Shown here: positions 1 through 7,990 of the stretch, in pieces | How the letters are laid out: every line of letters begins with the position of its first letter | How positions within the stretch are numbered: position 1 is the first letter of the stretch | Source: Natronococcus sp. AD-5 | GTDB taxonomy: Archaea > Halobacteriota > Halobacteria > Halobacteriales > Natrialbaceae | Direction of reading: 5' to 3' | Assembly: GCF_030734285.1 (NCBI RefSeq) | Contig: NZ_CP132294.1 | Coordinates: 3,286,001-3,350,000, forward strand | Length of the DNA: 64,000 bases | Made by a program: the position numbers and the translations under genes | The notes under the pieces: generated by a model | The model's database searches: none | Told to the model about the DNA's origin: nothing | What the model saw: the letters and a program-made list of their open reading frames with translations, nothing else

Positions 1-461
1 TCGTTGGCGACCGATTTGAACACCGTCGCCCCGAAGCCGCGCATCGCGTCGCTTTCCTCGAACAGTTGGATCACGCGATCGACGGGTTCGTAGGGGTAGC
101 CCGGACCCGGATAGGCGACGACGGCGTCGGCGAACAGGTCCACGGAAAATTCGTCCATCTCCCGGGGAAGCCACTGCCAGACGTCGCGGAGTTTGCCTTC
201 GGCGTCCATCGCGCCCCGAAAGCCCGCGAACCGTTCGGCGACGAACTCGCCGAGCGGTGTGAGTTCGTACGTCGATCCGCTGCGTTCGATCCACCGGCGC
301 TCCTCGAAATCGCCGATGACGCGTCCGATGGTCGAGGCATGGGCGCCAGTCGCAGCCCGCAAATCGGCCCGGTCGCAGCCCCCCTCCGCGAGTGCGTCGA
401 GAACCCCGACCCGGTGTTCGGAGCAAGCGATGAATTCGATCTCCTCGATCGACGATACCAT
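1..461 (-). CDS. HTH transcriptional regulator, FilR1/DUF1724-like (partial)
   Basis: This is a probable DNA-binding regulator, cut by the left edge of the window, so its C-terminus is missing. The reverse strand reads open from an ATG at 461 and begins MVSSIEEIEFIACSEHRVGV. Residues 1-70 form a winged helix-turn-helix, followed by the LTPLGEFVAERF segment typical of the haloarchaeal FilR1-type regulator family. The rest resembles the effector half of that family. A second in-frame ATG lies five codons upstream (476). I prefer 461 because an AT-rich element at 483-489 sits about 25 bases upstream, as expected for a leaderless transcript. The target genes cannot be told from here. Family call is good; ligand unknown. 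Confidence 0.8.
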   Translation of the reverse strand, partial: MVSSIEEIEFIACSEHRVGVLDALAEGGCDRADLRAATGAHASTIGRVIGDFEERRWIERSGSTYELTPLGEFVAERFAGFRGAMDAEGKLRDVWQWLPREMDEFSVDLFADAVVAYPGPGYPYEPVDRVIQLFEESDAMRGFGATVFKSVAN

Positions 462-727
462 GTGAACAGTTGGCATTGCGGCGATATTACGTCTTCCGGG
501 AGGCCGACGAAGGGGCCGGATCCGTACTCGCTTCAGTGACGGATACGCGTTTTCTATCCAGCAGACCAAATCCGAACTAACAAGTAACTGGTAAGGGTAG
601 TGTGCTGAATACAGAGGATGAATTTAGCGAACCAACTCTGTTTGCTCTGGCCAATCTGCACTAGGTCGACCGATCAGTAGATCTCCCTACCTATCACCCG
701 ATCCTATTCTACCTGCGTTTAAATCAG

Positions 728-1114
728 TCAGGTGAGAACGGTGTCGTTTGGAATAGCAGCCGTTCGTATGTACCGACGGCCAACGAGTGTAGAGATAACC
801 ACAACTAGCATAATGCCAAGCGATAGAGGGAGCGGTTGGCTCCCCACCAGCCAATTGCCGACGGGAGTTTGGTAGAGGATTGTAGCCGGGGCGGCTCCAC
901 CCAGTGCGACAGCGGCAAGCCCAGCCAGACTTTGAAGAACGTACTGATCCGGTTCAACGTACAGGTATACTCCGACGAGAACTGGCAGACTGCCGAGTAC
1001 GAGACCCAGCAACTCACCGGTTCTGGGATCGATATAGAGAATCCAGTACAACGCGATAAAGGCACCAGTGGCAATAGTGAGATCGAATTTTTGTTCATCA
1101 GATCGTATTGACAT
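728..1114 (-). CDS. Small multi-spanning membrane protein of unknown function
   Basis: I do not recognise this 128-residue protein. It starts MSIRSDEQKF and has about four hydrophobic segments (roughly residues 15-32, 35-53, 58-78 and 90-110), so it should sit in the cytoplasmic membrane with little outside it. The ATG at 1114 is chosen over the one at 1150 because an AAATAT box (1139-1144) lies 25-30 bases upstream, a normal leaderless spacing; starting at 1150 would put that box inside the gene. Codon usage is less G+C-biased than the neighbours, and the gene lies inside a 12-bp inverted repeat, hinting at recent acquisition. No operon partner is visible. Confidence 0.65.
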   Translation of the reverse strand: MSIRSDEQKFDLTIATGAFIALYWILYIDPRTGELLGLVLGSLPVLVGVYLYVEPDQYVLQSLAGLAAVALGGAAPATILYQTPVGNWLVGSQPLPLSLGIMLVVVISTLVGRRYIRTAAIPNDTVLT

Positions 1115-1138
1115 CGTACGTATCCAGACGGCACCGTG

Positions 1139-1144
1139 ATATTT
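1139..1144 (-). promoter_or_regulatory. TATA-like box for the 728-1114 membrane gene
   Basis: AAATAT on the minus strand lies 25-30 bases before the ATG at 1114, the usual distance for a leaderless haloarchaeal promoter. Confidence 0.45.
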
Positions 1145-1373
1145 AGTCATTCTTCTAACTCAAAGAGCGATTACAGTCCATCGAAGTCACGGATACCGTA
1201 TGTGATCTTCCTGCGCTGAAAGGTCGCCACTCTCGTTGATGACCCTTCGGAGAGCGCTGCACTTGCGCCTTGTATTCAGCACGATTCTATCGACACCATC
1301 ACTATTTGATAGGACTCGCAGCGGTACGGTCGCAACACCACCTCCCATGCGTTCACGCGAATCCGAACGGCCG

Positions 1374-2723
1374 TCAGGCGAGCAGCGCCGTCAGGTCGGC
1401 CACGTCGCGGTCCTCGAGCGAGCGAATCGTCTCGAGGAGTTCCGCGCGCCGCTCGGCGTCGACGCGATCCTCGGTCAGGGTCCGGAACTTGTCCTCGAGC
1501 CCCTCCCAGCCGATCGGATCGATCGGGTGGCCCCGGAAGGCGTCCTTCTCGACGCGGTAGGTGGTGCCGTCGTCCATCGTCACGTCGATGACGGCGGGCA
1601 TCTCGCCGTTCTCGAAGCGCTCGGTGAGTTCGGGATTCTCGGTGACGTCGACGATCCGAAGCAGGTCCTGGACGTCGTTCCGGCGAATGCGCTCCGGTTC
1701 GTACTGCGCGAGCGAGAGGTCGCGGTCGATCAGCGCCGCGGCGAGCATGTACGGCAGCGAGTGGTCCGCCTGGGCGCGGCTGGCGACCTCGTAGCGGTTC
1801 CCCTCGCCGCCGCCGATGATGAGCTTCGCGCCGGCGAACGTCTCGAGTTTGATCCCCGAGACGTCGTCGGGATCGAGATCCTCCCCCTCGGCGAGTTCGA
1901 CGATCCCCTCGACCGCCGACTGGGCGTACGTCTCGGCGACGTATCGCTTCGTCATGACGTCGCGGACGCGCTCGCCGGGCGTCAGGTCGATCTCGAACGG
2001 GCCGGTGACGACGTCCTGCCACCCCTTCTGTCCCTCGAAGAGGCCCCGCGGCCCCATCACGCCGTTTTTCGCGAGCATCGCCGCGTAGACCGCGTTCCGC
2101 GCCGCGTTGGCGGAGGCGAGTCCCTTCCACTCGGTGATGGCGCCCGTCCTGGTGACGCGCAACGCGTTGTGGCCCGTACCGGCGATGGCGATCGCGTTGC
2201 GGGTCTCCTCGAGGTCGAGCCCGAGCACCTTCGACGCGCCCGCGGCGGCCGAGACGACGGTGTGGGTAACGTGGTCGAAGCCCTTCTCGCGGACGGGCGC
2301 GTTCCAGGCCAGTTCGGCCTGGATCTCGTAAGCGACGGCGAGCCCCGCGAGCAGGTCCTCGCCGCCGGCGTCGGTGTACTCCCCGGCGGCGACGACCGCG
2401 CCGACGTTGTCGCTCGGGTGGGGCGTCTCGCCGGGCGCGAGAAAGGAGTCCATGTAGTCGAGATACCGGACGAGCGCCGTGTTGTGCATCGCCGCCTGCA
2501 CGGGCGACGCGCTCCGATCGCGCCCCCAGAGCGTACAGGGGCCGCCGGCCTCGAGGTCGGTCACCGTTCGGTAGACCGCCTGCGGCGGGTCGGCGACTTC
2601 GGCCGCGATCGCGATCGCGACCGAGTCGAGGAGGCGGCGTTTGAGCGCGTCGCGAACGTCCGTAGAGAGGTCGGCGTAGTCGGTCTCCTGGACGAACTCC
2701 GCGAACTCGAGCGTCGTGGCCAT
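1374..2723 (-). CDS. MmgE/PrpD family protein (2-methylcitrate dehydratase-like)
   Basis: This 449-residue protein has the full length of the MmgE/PrpD family, which includes 2-methylcitrate dehydratase and cis-aconitate decarboxylase. The N-terminal all-helical domain (about 1-270) carries the family blocks LLDSVAIAIAA, YLDYMDSF and the GTGHNALRV region; a smaller alpha/beta domain follows. The ATG at 2723 (MATTLEFAEF) is preferred to an upstream one at 2750 because a TTTGATAGT element (2743-2751) lies just upstream. No propionate-pathway genes (prpB, prpC) lie nearby, so the substrate is not established. It stands alone, with the divergent DUF5789 gene upstream. Confidence 0.85.
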   Translation of the reverse strand: MATTLEFAEFVQETDYADLSTDVRDALKRRLLDSVAIAIAAEVADPPQAVYRTVTDLEAGGPCTLWGRDRSASPVQAAMHNTALVRYLDYMDSFLAPGETPHPSDNVGAVVAAGEYTDAGGEDLLAGLAVAYEIQAELAWNAPVREKGFDHVTHTVVSAAAGASKVLGLDLEETRNAIAIAGTGHNALRVTRTGAITEWKGLASANAARNAVYAAMLAKNGVMGPRGLFEGQKGWQDVVTGPFEIDLTPGERVRDVMTKRYVAETYAQSAVEGIVELAEGEDLDPDDVSGIKLETFAGAKLIIGGGEGNRYEVASRAQADHSLPYMLAAALIDRDLSLAQYEPERIRRNDVQDLLRIVDVTENPELTERFENGEMPAVIDVTMDDGTTYRVEKDAFRGHPIDPIGWEGLEDKFRTLTEDRVDAERRAELLETIRSLEDRDVADLTALLA

Positions 2724-2852
2724 AGGCCGCGCTTCCACGACCACTATCAAACCTCTTGGCGTGCGACACCGGACGCGAAGAGCCGCCCCGGCTTGAACGG
2801 TAGTCGTGAGCAGGCTGTACCGCTTTTGTGCTCATCGGCAGAGCCTTCTTCG

Positions 2853-3182
2853 ATGAGCCACGTAACCGACGAGACCGACGAGGTCAGATCGCTCGAGCTC
2901 GGCGACGCCAGCCAGCTGTTCGAGGGGAGCGCGTTCCCGGTGACGACCGAGGAGGTCCTCGCGGAGTTCGGCGACGTCGAGATCACGTACCCCCGCCACT
3001 CCGATCCGCTCCGGACGATACTCGAGACGTCCGGCCACGAGACCTACGAGAGCCGGAGCGAGCTAGAGCTGGCGATCCTCAACGGCGTCCGTCGGGACGC
3101 GGTCGGGCGGCCGCGCTACAGCGATCGCGGAGATAGCCCCCACGACACCGACGAGTTCGCGCGAATGCAGCAGTCGTTTTGA
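2853..3182 (+). CDS. DUF5789 family protein
   Basis: This is a 109-residue acidic cytoplasmic protein with the look of the haloarchaeal DUF5789 family: a LELGDASQLFEGSAFPVT block followed by EVLAEFGDVEI, and a C-terminal stretch containing SRSELELAILNGV. Function is unknown for the whole family. The stop lies 17 bases before the start of the first DUF892 gene, so the two may be co-transcribed. A longer open frame running in from 1236 is antisense to the MmgE gene and is not coding. Confidence 0.75.
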   Translation: MSHVTDETDEVRSLELGDASQLFEGSAFPVTTEEVLAEFGDVEITYPRHSDPLRTILETSGHETYESRSELELAILNGVRRDAVGRPRYSDRGDSPHDTDEFARMQQSF

Positions 3183-3199
3183 ACGATCGTTCCGCTACT

Positions 3200-3787
3200 A
3201 TGAGCACGACAACTCCACCCCCTCAAAACGCATTGACGGCCGAACTCGAGCGGCTCTACTACATCGAACGGGAGATGCGCTCCGCGCTCGAGACGCTCTC
3301 GACCGACGTCTCGATCGACGCGCTCGACGACCTGCGAGTCACGGAGTGTCGAGAGCAGCTACAGGAGGCGATCGACGACCACCGCCGGGAGAGCGAGACG
3401 CACGTCGAGCGCGTCGAACGGGCGTTCGAGGCGCTCGGTGCGGAGCCGGAACCGCGACGCACCCCGGAGCTCGACGGGCTGATCGCGGACAAAGAGAAGT
3501 TCAACAACGTCGTTCTGAACGATGAACTGCGGCCGCTGTACTACCTCGAGACCGTGCTGAAACTCGAGGAGATCGAGTGTACCGCCTACGAGACGGCGAT
3601 GGCGATCGCCAGTACGCTCGAGGGAGACGAGGCCGACGACGTCGTCGACGCGCTCCGGGGGAATTACGACGACGAACGTCGGCTCCGGACGGACGTCGAG
3701 TCGCTCGCCGACGGCGACGCCGTCGAGACGTTACTCGAATCGAGCCCGGTCGACGACGCCGAACGAACGTCGCTCGATCGGTCGTAG
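3200..3787 (+). CDS. DUF892 / YciE-type ferritin-like protein (first of a pair)
   Basis: The 195-residue product is predicted to fold into the four-helix ferritin-like bundle of the DUF892 (YciE/YciF) family. It contains the paired helices expected: LYYIEREMRSALETL near the N-terminus, an EAIDDHRRESETHVERVERA helix, then LRPLYYLETVLKLEEIECTA in the second half. Glu and His residues in these helices are candidate metal ligands. Family members are linked to stress responses and the biochemistry is not settled. The start at 3200 (MSTTTPPPQ) follows the DUF5789 stop closely. A second, shorter paralogue follows at 3887. Confidence 0.75.
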   Translation: MSTTTPPPQNALTAELERLYYIEREMRSALETLSTDVSIDALDDLRVTECREQLQEAIDDHRRESETHVERVERAFEALGAEPEPRRTPELDGLIADKEKFNNVVLNDELRPLYYLETVLKLEEIECTAYETAMAIASTLEGDEADDVVDALRGNYDDERRLRTDVESLADGDAVETLLESSPVDDAERTSLDRS

Positions 3788-3801
3788 CGGAAGCCGAACG
3801 A

Positions 3802-3824
3802 CGATCACGACCGTGCCGTGATCG
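3802..3824. repeat. Perfect 8-bp inverted repeat between two DUF892 genes
   Basis: CGATCACG (3802-3809) and CGTGATCG (3817-3824) form an 8-bp stem with a 7-base loop in the 99-base gap between the two DUF892 genes. It could be an operator for the second gene or an RNA hairpin; there is no oligo-T run to suggest a terminator. Confidence 0.45.
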
Positions 3825-3886
3825 CGACCGCAACGGCGGTCACGCGCCGAGCACGGAGGGGATCACCGATCCCGTGAACACAACAC

Positions 3887-4390
3887 ATGAACGTCGAAAC
3901 GCTCGAGGATCTATTCGGATACCAGTTACAGCACGTCTACTACGCCGAACGAACGCACGTCGAACTGCTCGAGGAGATGGCGGCCGACGGCGCGACCGAC
4001 GAACTCGGCGCCCGGTTCGACGAGCACCGCGAGCAGACCGAACGACACGTCGAGCGCATAGAGCAGGTCTTCGAGGCCCTCGGCCAACGGCCGCGGGCGA
4101 GCCGCACGCGGACCGTCGACGGCCTGGCCGACGCGCGGCGCGCCCGTCGCGAGTCGGCGAACGGCGGCACGGCCGTCCCGGGCGATATCGAGATCGGGAT
4201 GCTGGCGGAGCGCCTCGAGATCCGGTCCTACGAGATGCTGCTCAGGCTCGCAGGCCGACTCGGGTTCGCGAACGACGTCGTCGAACCGCTCGAGGCGATC
4301 CTCGAGGAGGAGCGGGAAACGCTCCAGGAGTTCGAAGACCTCGAGACGGAGCAGTCGATCCTCGAGACGCTGAAGGCCGAGGAAGCGTGA
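3887..4390 (+). CDS. DUF892 / YciE-type ferritin-like protein (second of a pair)
   Basis: This 167-residue protein is a clear member of DUF892: it opens MNVETLEDLFGYQLQHVYYA, matching the start of YciE-like proteins, and continues with ELGARFDEHREQTERHVERI and a C-terminal helix EAILEEERETLQEFEDLE. It probably forms a ferritin-like helical bundle in the cytoplasm. It is more canonical than its upstream neighbour at 3200, which is diverged. The two are likely an old tandem duplication and may act together in oxidative or osmotic stress, by analogy with the family; nothing here proves that. Confidence 0.8.
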   Translation: MNVETLEDLFGYQLQHVYYAERTHVELLEEMAADGATDELGARFDEHREQTERHVERIEQVFEALGQRPRASRTRTVDGLADARRARRESANGGTAVPGDIEIGMLAERLEIRSYEMLLRLAGRLGFANDVVEPLEAILEEERETLQEFEDLETEQSILETLKAEEA

Positions 4391-4465
4391 CCACCGCCCG
4401 TACGGGCGTGGTACGATCAGCGGAATAGTTTCGTGCGGCCGCGACGAGTGTTGGTCCCGTTCCGC

Positions 4466-5008
4466 TCACTCTCCCCCGCCGTACCGGGCGTATCGAGCCC
4501 GGTATCCCGCGATTTTTCCGAGCGGCGCGGTCGTCGAGGCCAGCGCTCGCTGCACCGGAATCGGCACGCCGGCGAGGGCGAACTCCTCGCGGTAGGCGTC
4601 CGCGAGCACCGCCAGCTGGAGCGGCCCCGGCAATCCCCAGTCGTTGGTCTCGCCGTCGCGAGCGAGGCCGAACATCGTCTCGAAGAAGGGTTTCAATTCG
4701 AGTCCGGGTCGCAGTTCGACCGTCGCGCGCATCTCGTCGGCCCCGTCGTTCCAGACGGTGTGCGGCGTGTCGGAGAGGATCGAAAACCGCGTCCCCGGCG
4801 TCGCCGTCCACTCGTCGCCGTCGATCCGGACGCCGAGGCGTCCCGACTCGACCGCGAACCGCTCCTCCTGGATCGGGTGGACGTGGTCGACCTTCCCGAC
4901 CGCGAACCCGCCCGGCTCGAGGGTGTAGTCGAACCGAAGCGCTCCGGGGGTGTCGTCGCGAAACGCGATCCGTTCGCCCGTCACCGGATTCTCGAGTACT
5001 CGTCCCAT
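4466..5008 (-). CDS. Cupin domain protein
   Basis: This 180-residue protein has a single cupin fold. After MGRVLENPVTGERIAFRDDT, the first cupin motif appears as VDHVHPIQEERFAVESGRLG (about residues 40-60) and the second around TRFSILSDTPHTVWNDG. The His and Glu residues are a likely metal site. The C-terminal third is hydrophobic and may pack against the barrel. The family spans oxygenases, isomerases and sensors, so no substrate can be given. The ATG at 5008 begins exactly at the conserved N-terminus; an earlier ATG at 5056 adds residues unlike the family. It converges on the DUF892 genes. Confidence 0.75.
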   Translation of the reverse strand: MGRVLENPVTGERIAFRDDTPGALRFDYTLEPGGFAVGKVDHVHPIQEERFAVESGRLGVRIDGDEWTATPGTRFSILSDTPHTVWNDGADEMRATVELRPGLELKPFFETMFGLARDGETNDWGLPGPLQLAVLADAYREEFALAGVPIPVQRALASTTAPLGKIAGYRARYARYGGGE

Positions 5009-5316
5009 GATCGTCTCTCGTTCGGTTGTCCGCGCTCCAGTAGGGCTCCACCGCACTTGGGTAAAAAGCGTTGACCGGCCCTCGCCGAGAGCGACCGTAG
5101 CGGGACGGCTCGATCGTTCGGTGATCGCCGGTCCGTACCGCTCGAAAACGGTACAGTCCGGCGGTGTTAGATAAAATACAGCCGGCTGTTGCAGGCACGT
5201 CAGGTTCCCTGAAACGCCTCCTTATCGTAATCGAAGGGAGTCTACGCGGACGCGCATTCTGGGTAACCGAACCGGGCGGACCGGGTCGTCGACTATCGAA
5301 CGGTCTCAACCGAACA
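5009..5316. other. Divergent intergenic region between cupin and GCS2 genes
   Basis: There is no convincing gene. GTACCG ... CGGTAC form a 6-bp inverted repeat near 5136-5155, followed by an AT-rich patch (GTTAGATAAAATAC, about 5165-5178) that could hold a promoter. The GCS2 gene would then have a leader of roughly 100 bases. Confidence 0.35.
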
Positions 5317-6411
5317 ATGAATACGAGTCTCGAAGTCGAGTACTGGGTGGTCGATAGCGACGGCGAACTCACCTCGCCGGAGTCGCTCGCCGACGTTTCC
5401 GATCACACCGAGCGGGAGTTCGTCGATCCGCTGTTCGAGCTGAAGACGCCGCCGTGCGAGTCGATGTCGGAACTCCGAACGACCTTCGTCGAACAGCTGG
5501 ACGAGGTGCTCGCCCGAGCCGAGCGGGTGGACAAGCGACTCGTCCCGCTCGGAACGCCGATCAACTGCGGCGGGATCGACCGCCGCCCCGGCGAGCGCGG
5601 CCGAATCCAGGAGGCGGTCGTCGGCACCAACTTCGACTACGCGAAGTACTGTGCCGGCACGCACGTCCACTTCGAGAAGCGCAACGTCACGGACCAGCTC
5701 AACGCCCTCATCGCCCTGGATCCGGCGCTCGCGCTCGTCAACTCCTCGCCGTACTTCCAGGGCGAGCGCGTCGCGAACGGGGCTCGAGCGTACTGCTACC
5801 GGAAGAAGGGGTACGCCGAGTTCCCGCGACACGGCCAGCTGTGGAACTACGTGGACAACGTCGGCGAGTGGCGCCGCCGCCTCGAGCGCTGCTTCGAGGC
5901 GTTCGAGGCGGAAGCGCTCGAGGCGGGCGTCGACGAGGACGCGATCGAGGACAACTTCTCGCCGGACGACATCGTCTGGACGCCGGTCCGACTGCGCGAC
6001 GAGATGCCGACGGTCGAGTGGCGCTCGCCCGACGCGGCGCTGCCGAGTCAGCTGCTCCGGCTGACGGACGAGGTGCACGGCGTGATGGAGACGCTCCACC
6101 ACACCAACGTGCAGATCGACGACGAGACCGGCGGCGAGGCCGGCCACGTCACGAGCGAGGGGATCACCCTCCCCGACTTCGGCACCGCGTTCGACCTCAC
6201 CGAGTCGGCGATCCACGACGGACTCGAGTCGGCCCCCGTCGCGCGGTACCTCGACCGAATGGGATTCTCGATCGACGACTACCACCCGATCGCGACGCAG
6301 ATCGACGGCCGTCAGTACGTGACGAAAGGCGACGCCAGAGACCTGCGCCTCGAGTACGCGAGTCGCCTCGAGACGGACCTCGATCGCCTCCGTGCGACGA
6401 CCGACGGGTAG
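5317..6411 (+). CDS. Glutamate-cysteine ligase (GCS2) family protein
   Basis: The 364-residue protein belongs to the GCS2 / YbdK carboxylate-amine ligase family, whose haloarchaeal members include the enzyme that makes gamma-glutamylcysteine, the main low-molecular-weight thiol of these cells. The N-terminal strand reads SLEVEYWVVD, where bona fide GshA has a VEEEF pattern. CAGTHVHFEKRNV (about 117-129) and TVEWRSPDAALP (about 235) are conserved substrate and metal regions. The altered first motif suggests a paralogue with a different amine or acid partner, not the housekeeping GshA. The ATG at 5317 matches the family start. It runs convergently into the broken nickel-permease gene. Confidence 0.75.
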   Translation: MNTSLEVEYWVVDSDGELTSPESLADVSDHTEREFVDPLFELKTPPCESMSELRTTFVEQLDEVLARAERVDKRLVPLGTPINCGGIDRRPGERGRIQEAVVGTNFDYAKYCAGTHVHFEKRNVTDQLNALIALDPALALVNSSPYFQGERVANGARAYCYRKKGYAEFPRHGQLWNYVDNVGEWRRRLERCFEAFEAEALEAGVDEDAIEDNFSPDDIVWTPVRLRDEMPTVEWRSPDAALPSQLLRLTDEVHGVMETLHHTNVQIDDETGGEAGHVTSEGITLPDFGTAFDLTESAIHDGLESAPVARYLDRMGFSIDDYHPIATQIDGRQYVTKGDARDLRLEYASRLETDLDRLRATTDG

Positions 6412-6415
6412 TACG

Positions 6416-7204
6416 TTAGATGACGCCCAGGACGAACGCAAGCCCCATGCCGACGAGCACGACCGCGGTGACCGTCGGCGGGTACGGCGTGTACCGTTCG
6501 GTCCGCTCGCGGTAGCGTTCGTGGCCCGCGATCAACAGCAACGTCGGCGCGATGATCGCGACGATGACGGCCAGCGAGTAGAGCACCATCGGCTCGAGGC
6601 AGGACTCCGTCCCGACGCAGATCGCCAGGATCTGGATCGGTTCTTCGTGGGCGAAGCCGAGCGCGAACAGCCCGCGTTCGGCGTGTTCTTCGCTGAGATG
6701 GTGATGACCGCCACCGCCGGGGAGCGCGGCGCGGATCCGCTCGAGGGGCCGGGTTCGGAGTCGTCGCGGTCGTCGATCTCGTCGACGCGCTCGCCGCCGT
6801 TGGTGCGATGGTGGTCGTGTTCCTGATAGTCGTGGTGATCGTGTCCGTGTGGATCGGCGTGGTCGTGGCTATGTTCGTGATCGTGACCATGATCGTGGTC
6901 GTGCATCCCGTGGCCGCCGTGTCGGTACTCGCGGATCCCGAGCAGGATCAGGAGCGTTCCGGCGACGTACCGGAGCCACGGCCTCGGCGAACTCGGCGAA
7001 CGCGCTGAACCAGAAGTACGCCAGGACGAGCACGACGCTGCTGATCGGCTGTCCGACGCCGAGAATCGACGCCGCGAGAACGCCGAAGAGCCAGCGTCGA
7101 TTTCGGTTCAGCGCGTACGTCGTCGCGATCGGCCAGCCGTGATCCGGTAACACGCCGTGGACGAAGCCGATCAGGACGACGCCGGCAACGAGCCCGGTCT
7201 CCAT
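6416..7204 (-). pseudogene. Nickel/cobalt (NicO/HupE-like) permease, disrupted by two frame changes
   Basis: The reverse strand encodes a probable divalent-metal permease in three pieces. Frame A (7204 to about 6980) gives METGLVAGVVLIGFVHGVLP, whose HGVLPDHG resembles the metal-site helix of nickel/cobalt transporters. The reading then moves by one base to frame B (about 6980-6755), which encodes a membrane helix (YVAGTLLILLGIREY) and a very His/Asp-rich loop beginning MHDHDHGHDHEHSHDH. Near 6755 it returns to frame A, with FALGFAHEEPIQILAICVG and a C-terminal helix ending VLVGMGLAFVLGVI at a TAA at 6416-6418. The net shift is zero. Either the gene is decaying or two indel errors lie in the assembly. 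If intact it would be a Ni/Co transporter of about 260 residues, fitting the nearby larE. Confidence 0.75.
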
Positions 7205-7294
7205 GCCGGCTACCGGTATTCCGCGGGGATGGGTGTTGTGATACCGGCGAAGGAATCCTTCGCGGCGACGGTGAAAAACGCGGCCGACGGTCGC

Positions 7295-7858
7295 TCAGTT
7301 GCCGTCGTCGTACTTGTACTCCACCTCCGGATCCTCGACGCCTTCGGTCCGCGAGCCGACCCAGGCGCCGAGCGAGAGGCCGTACACGAGGTGGCCGGCG
7401 TGGAACAGCGCGAGTTCGTCGGCCTCGAGGCGGATGTCGAGCAGTTCCTTCAGCATGACCTGCGAGCCGAACGCGGACAGCGCCATCCCGAAGACCGAGC
7501 CCCAGACGAGGCCGCGCTGTTCGGGCTCGATGGATCGGTCGGCGTCGAACAGGGCGAACAGCGCGCCGAAGATCGCACCGCTTTGCATCCCGTACGCGAA
7601 GTGCAGGAGCAGCCCGGCGATCGGATGGTCCTCGGGGTCGCCGCCGGTGACGTACCTCGCCCAGAAGTTGGCCGAAGGCGGGAGTGACCGCAGGATCGGA
7701 AGCCGGAACGCGGTCATGATGAGCGTCGCGACGAACCCGGCCTGGAGCCCGCGAACGGCCGCCGAGGCGGCGTGCGCGCCGCGCGATCGGTCGTCGGCCT
7801 CCTCGGTGTGCCCTTCGGTGTCGCCGCTCGGTCGGAGCCGTCGAAATCGGTTGAGCAT
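7295..7858 (-). CDS. DUF6789-like membrane protein
   Basis: This 187-residue integral membrane protein has four hydrophobic segments after a charged N-terminal 35 residues (about 40-60, 83-105, 122-140 and 155-172). Features include RGLQAGFVATLIMTAFRLP and HFAYGMQSGAIFGALFALF, patterns of the haloarchaeal DUF6789 family. Function is unknown. The ATG at 7858 is taken; a GTG three codons upstream is possible. It is transcribed divergently from larE and in the same direction as the broken nickel permease, 90 bases away, so the two could once have shared a transcript. Confidence 0.7.
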   Translation of the reverse strand: MLNRFRRLRPSGDTEGHTEEADDRSRGAHAASAAVRGLQAGFVATLIMTAFRLPILRSLPPSANFWARYVTGGDPEDHPIAGLLLHFAYGMQSGAIFGALFALFDADRSIEPEQRGLVWGSVFGMALSAFGSQVMLKELLDIRLEADELALFHAGHLVYGLSLGAWVGSRTEGVEDPEVEYKYDDGN

Positions 7859-7990
7859 AGTGGCCACGGAACGGACGATACGGCGGATATCGACTTAACT
7901 ATCGGGCGCGCTGCTTACTGCATCCGTCCCGGACCCGCTCGAGCGGTCGACGACAACGCGCTTTTGCCCGTCCGGGACGAACGGGGGGCC

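Larger units (their letters stand above)
602..1282. repeat. 12-bp inverted repeat bracketing a small AT-richer segment
   Basis: GTGCTGAATACA at 602-613 recurs as its exact reverse complement at 1271-1282. The pair encloses the small membrane gene at 728-1114 and DNA that is visibly less G+C-rich than its surroundings. No transposase is present and I see no flanking target-site duplication, so a MITE or relic IS is only a possibility. Chance occurrence somewhere in a 64 kb window is quite possible. Confidence 0.3.

Noticed and set aside
1236-2852. Plus-strand open frame over the MmgE gene
   Set aside because: Antisense shadow; only the tail from 2853 onward shows a real domain (DUF5789).
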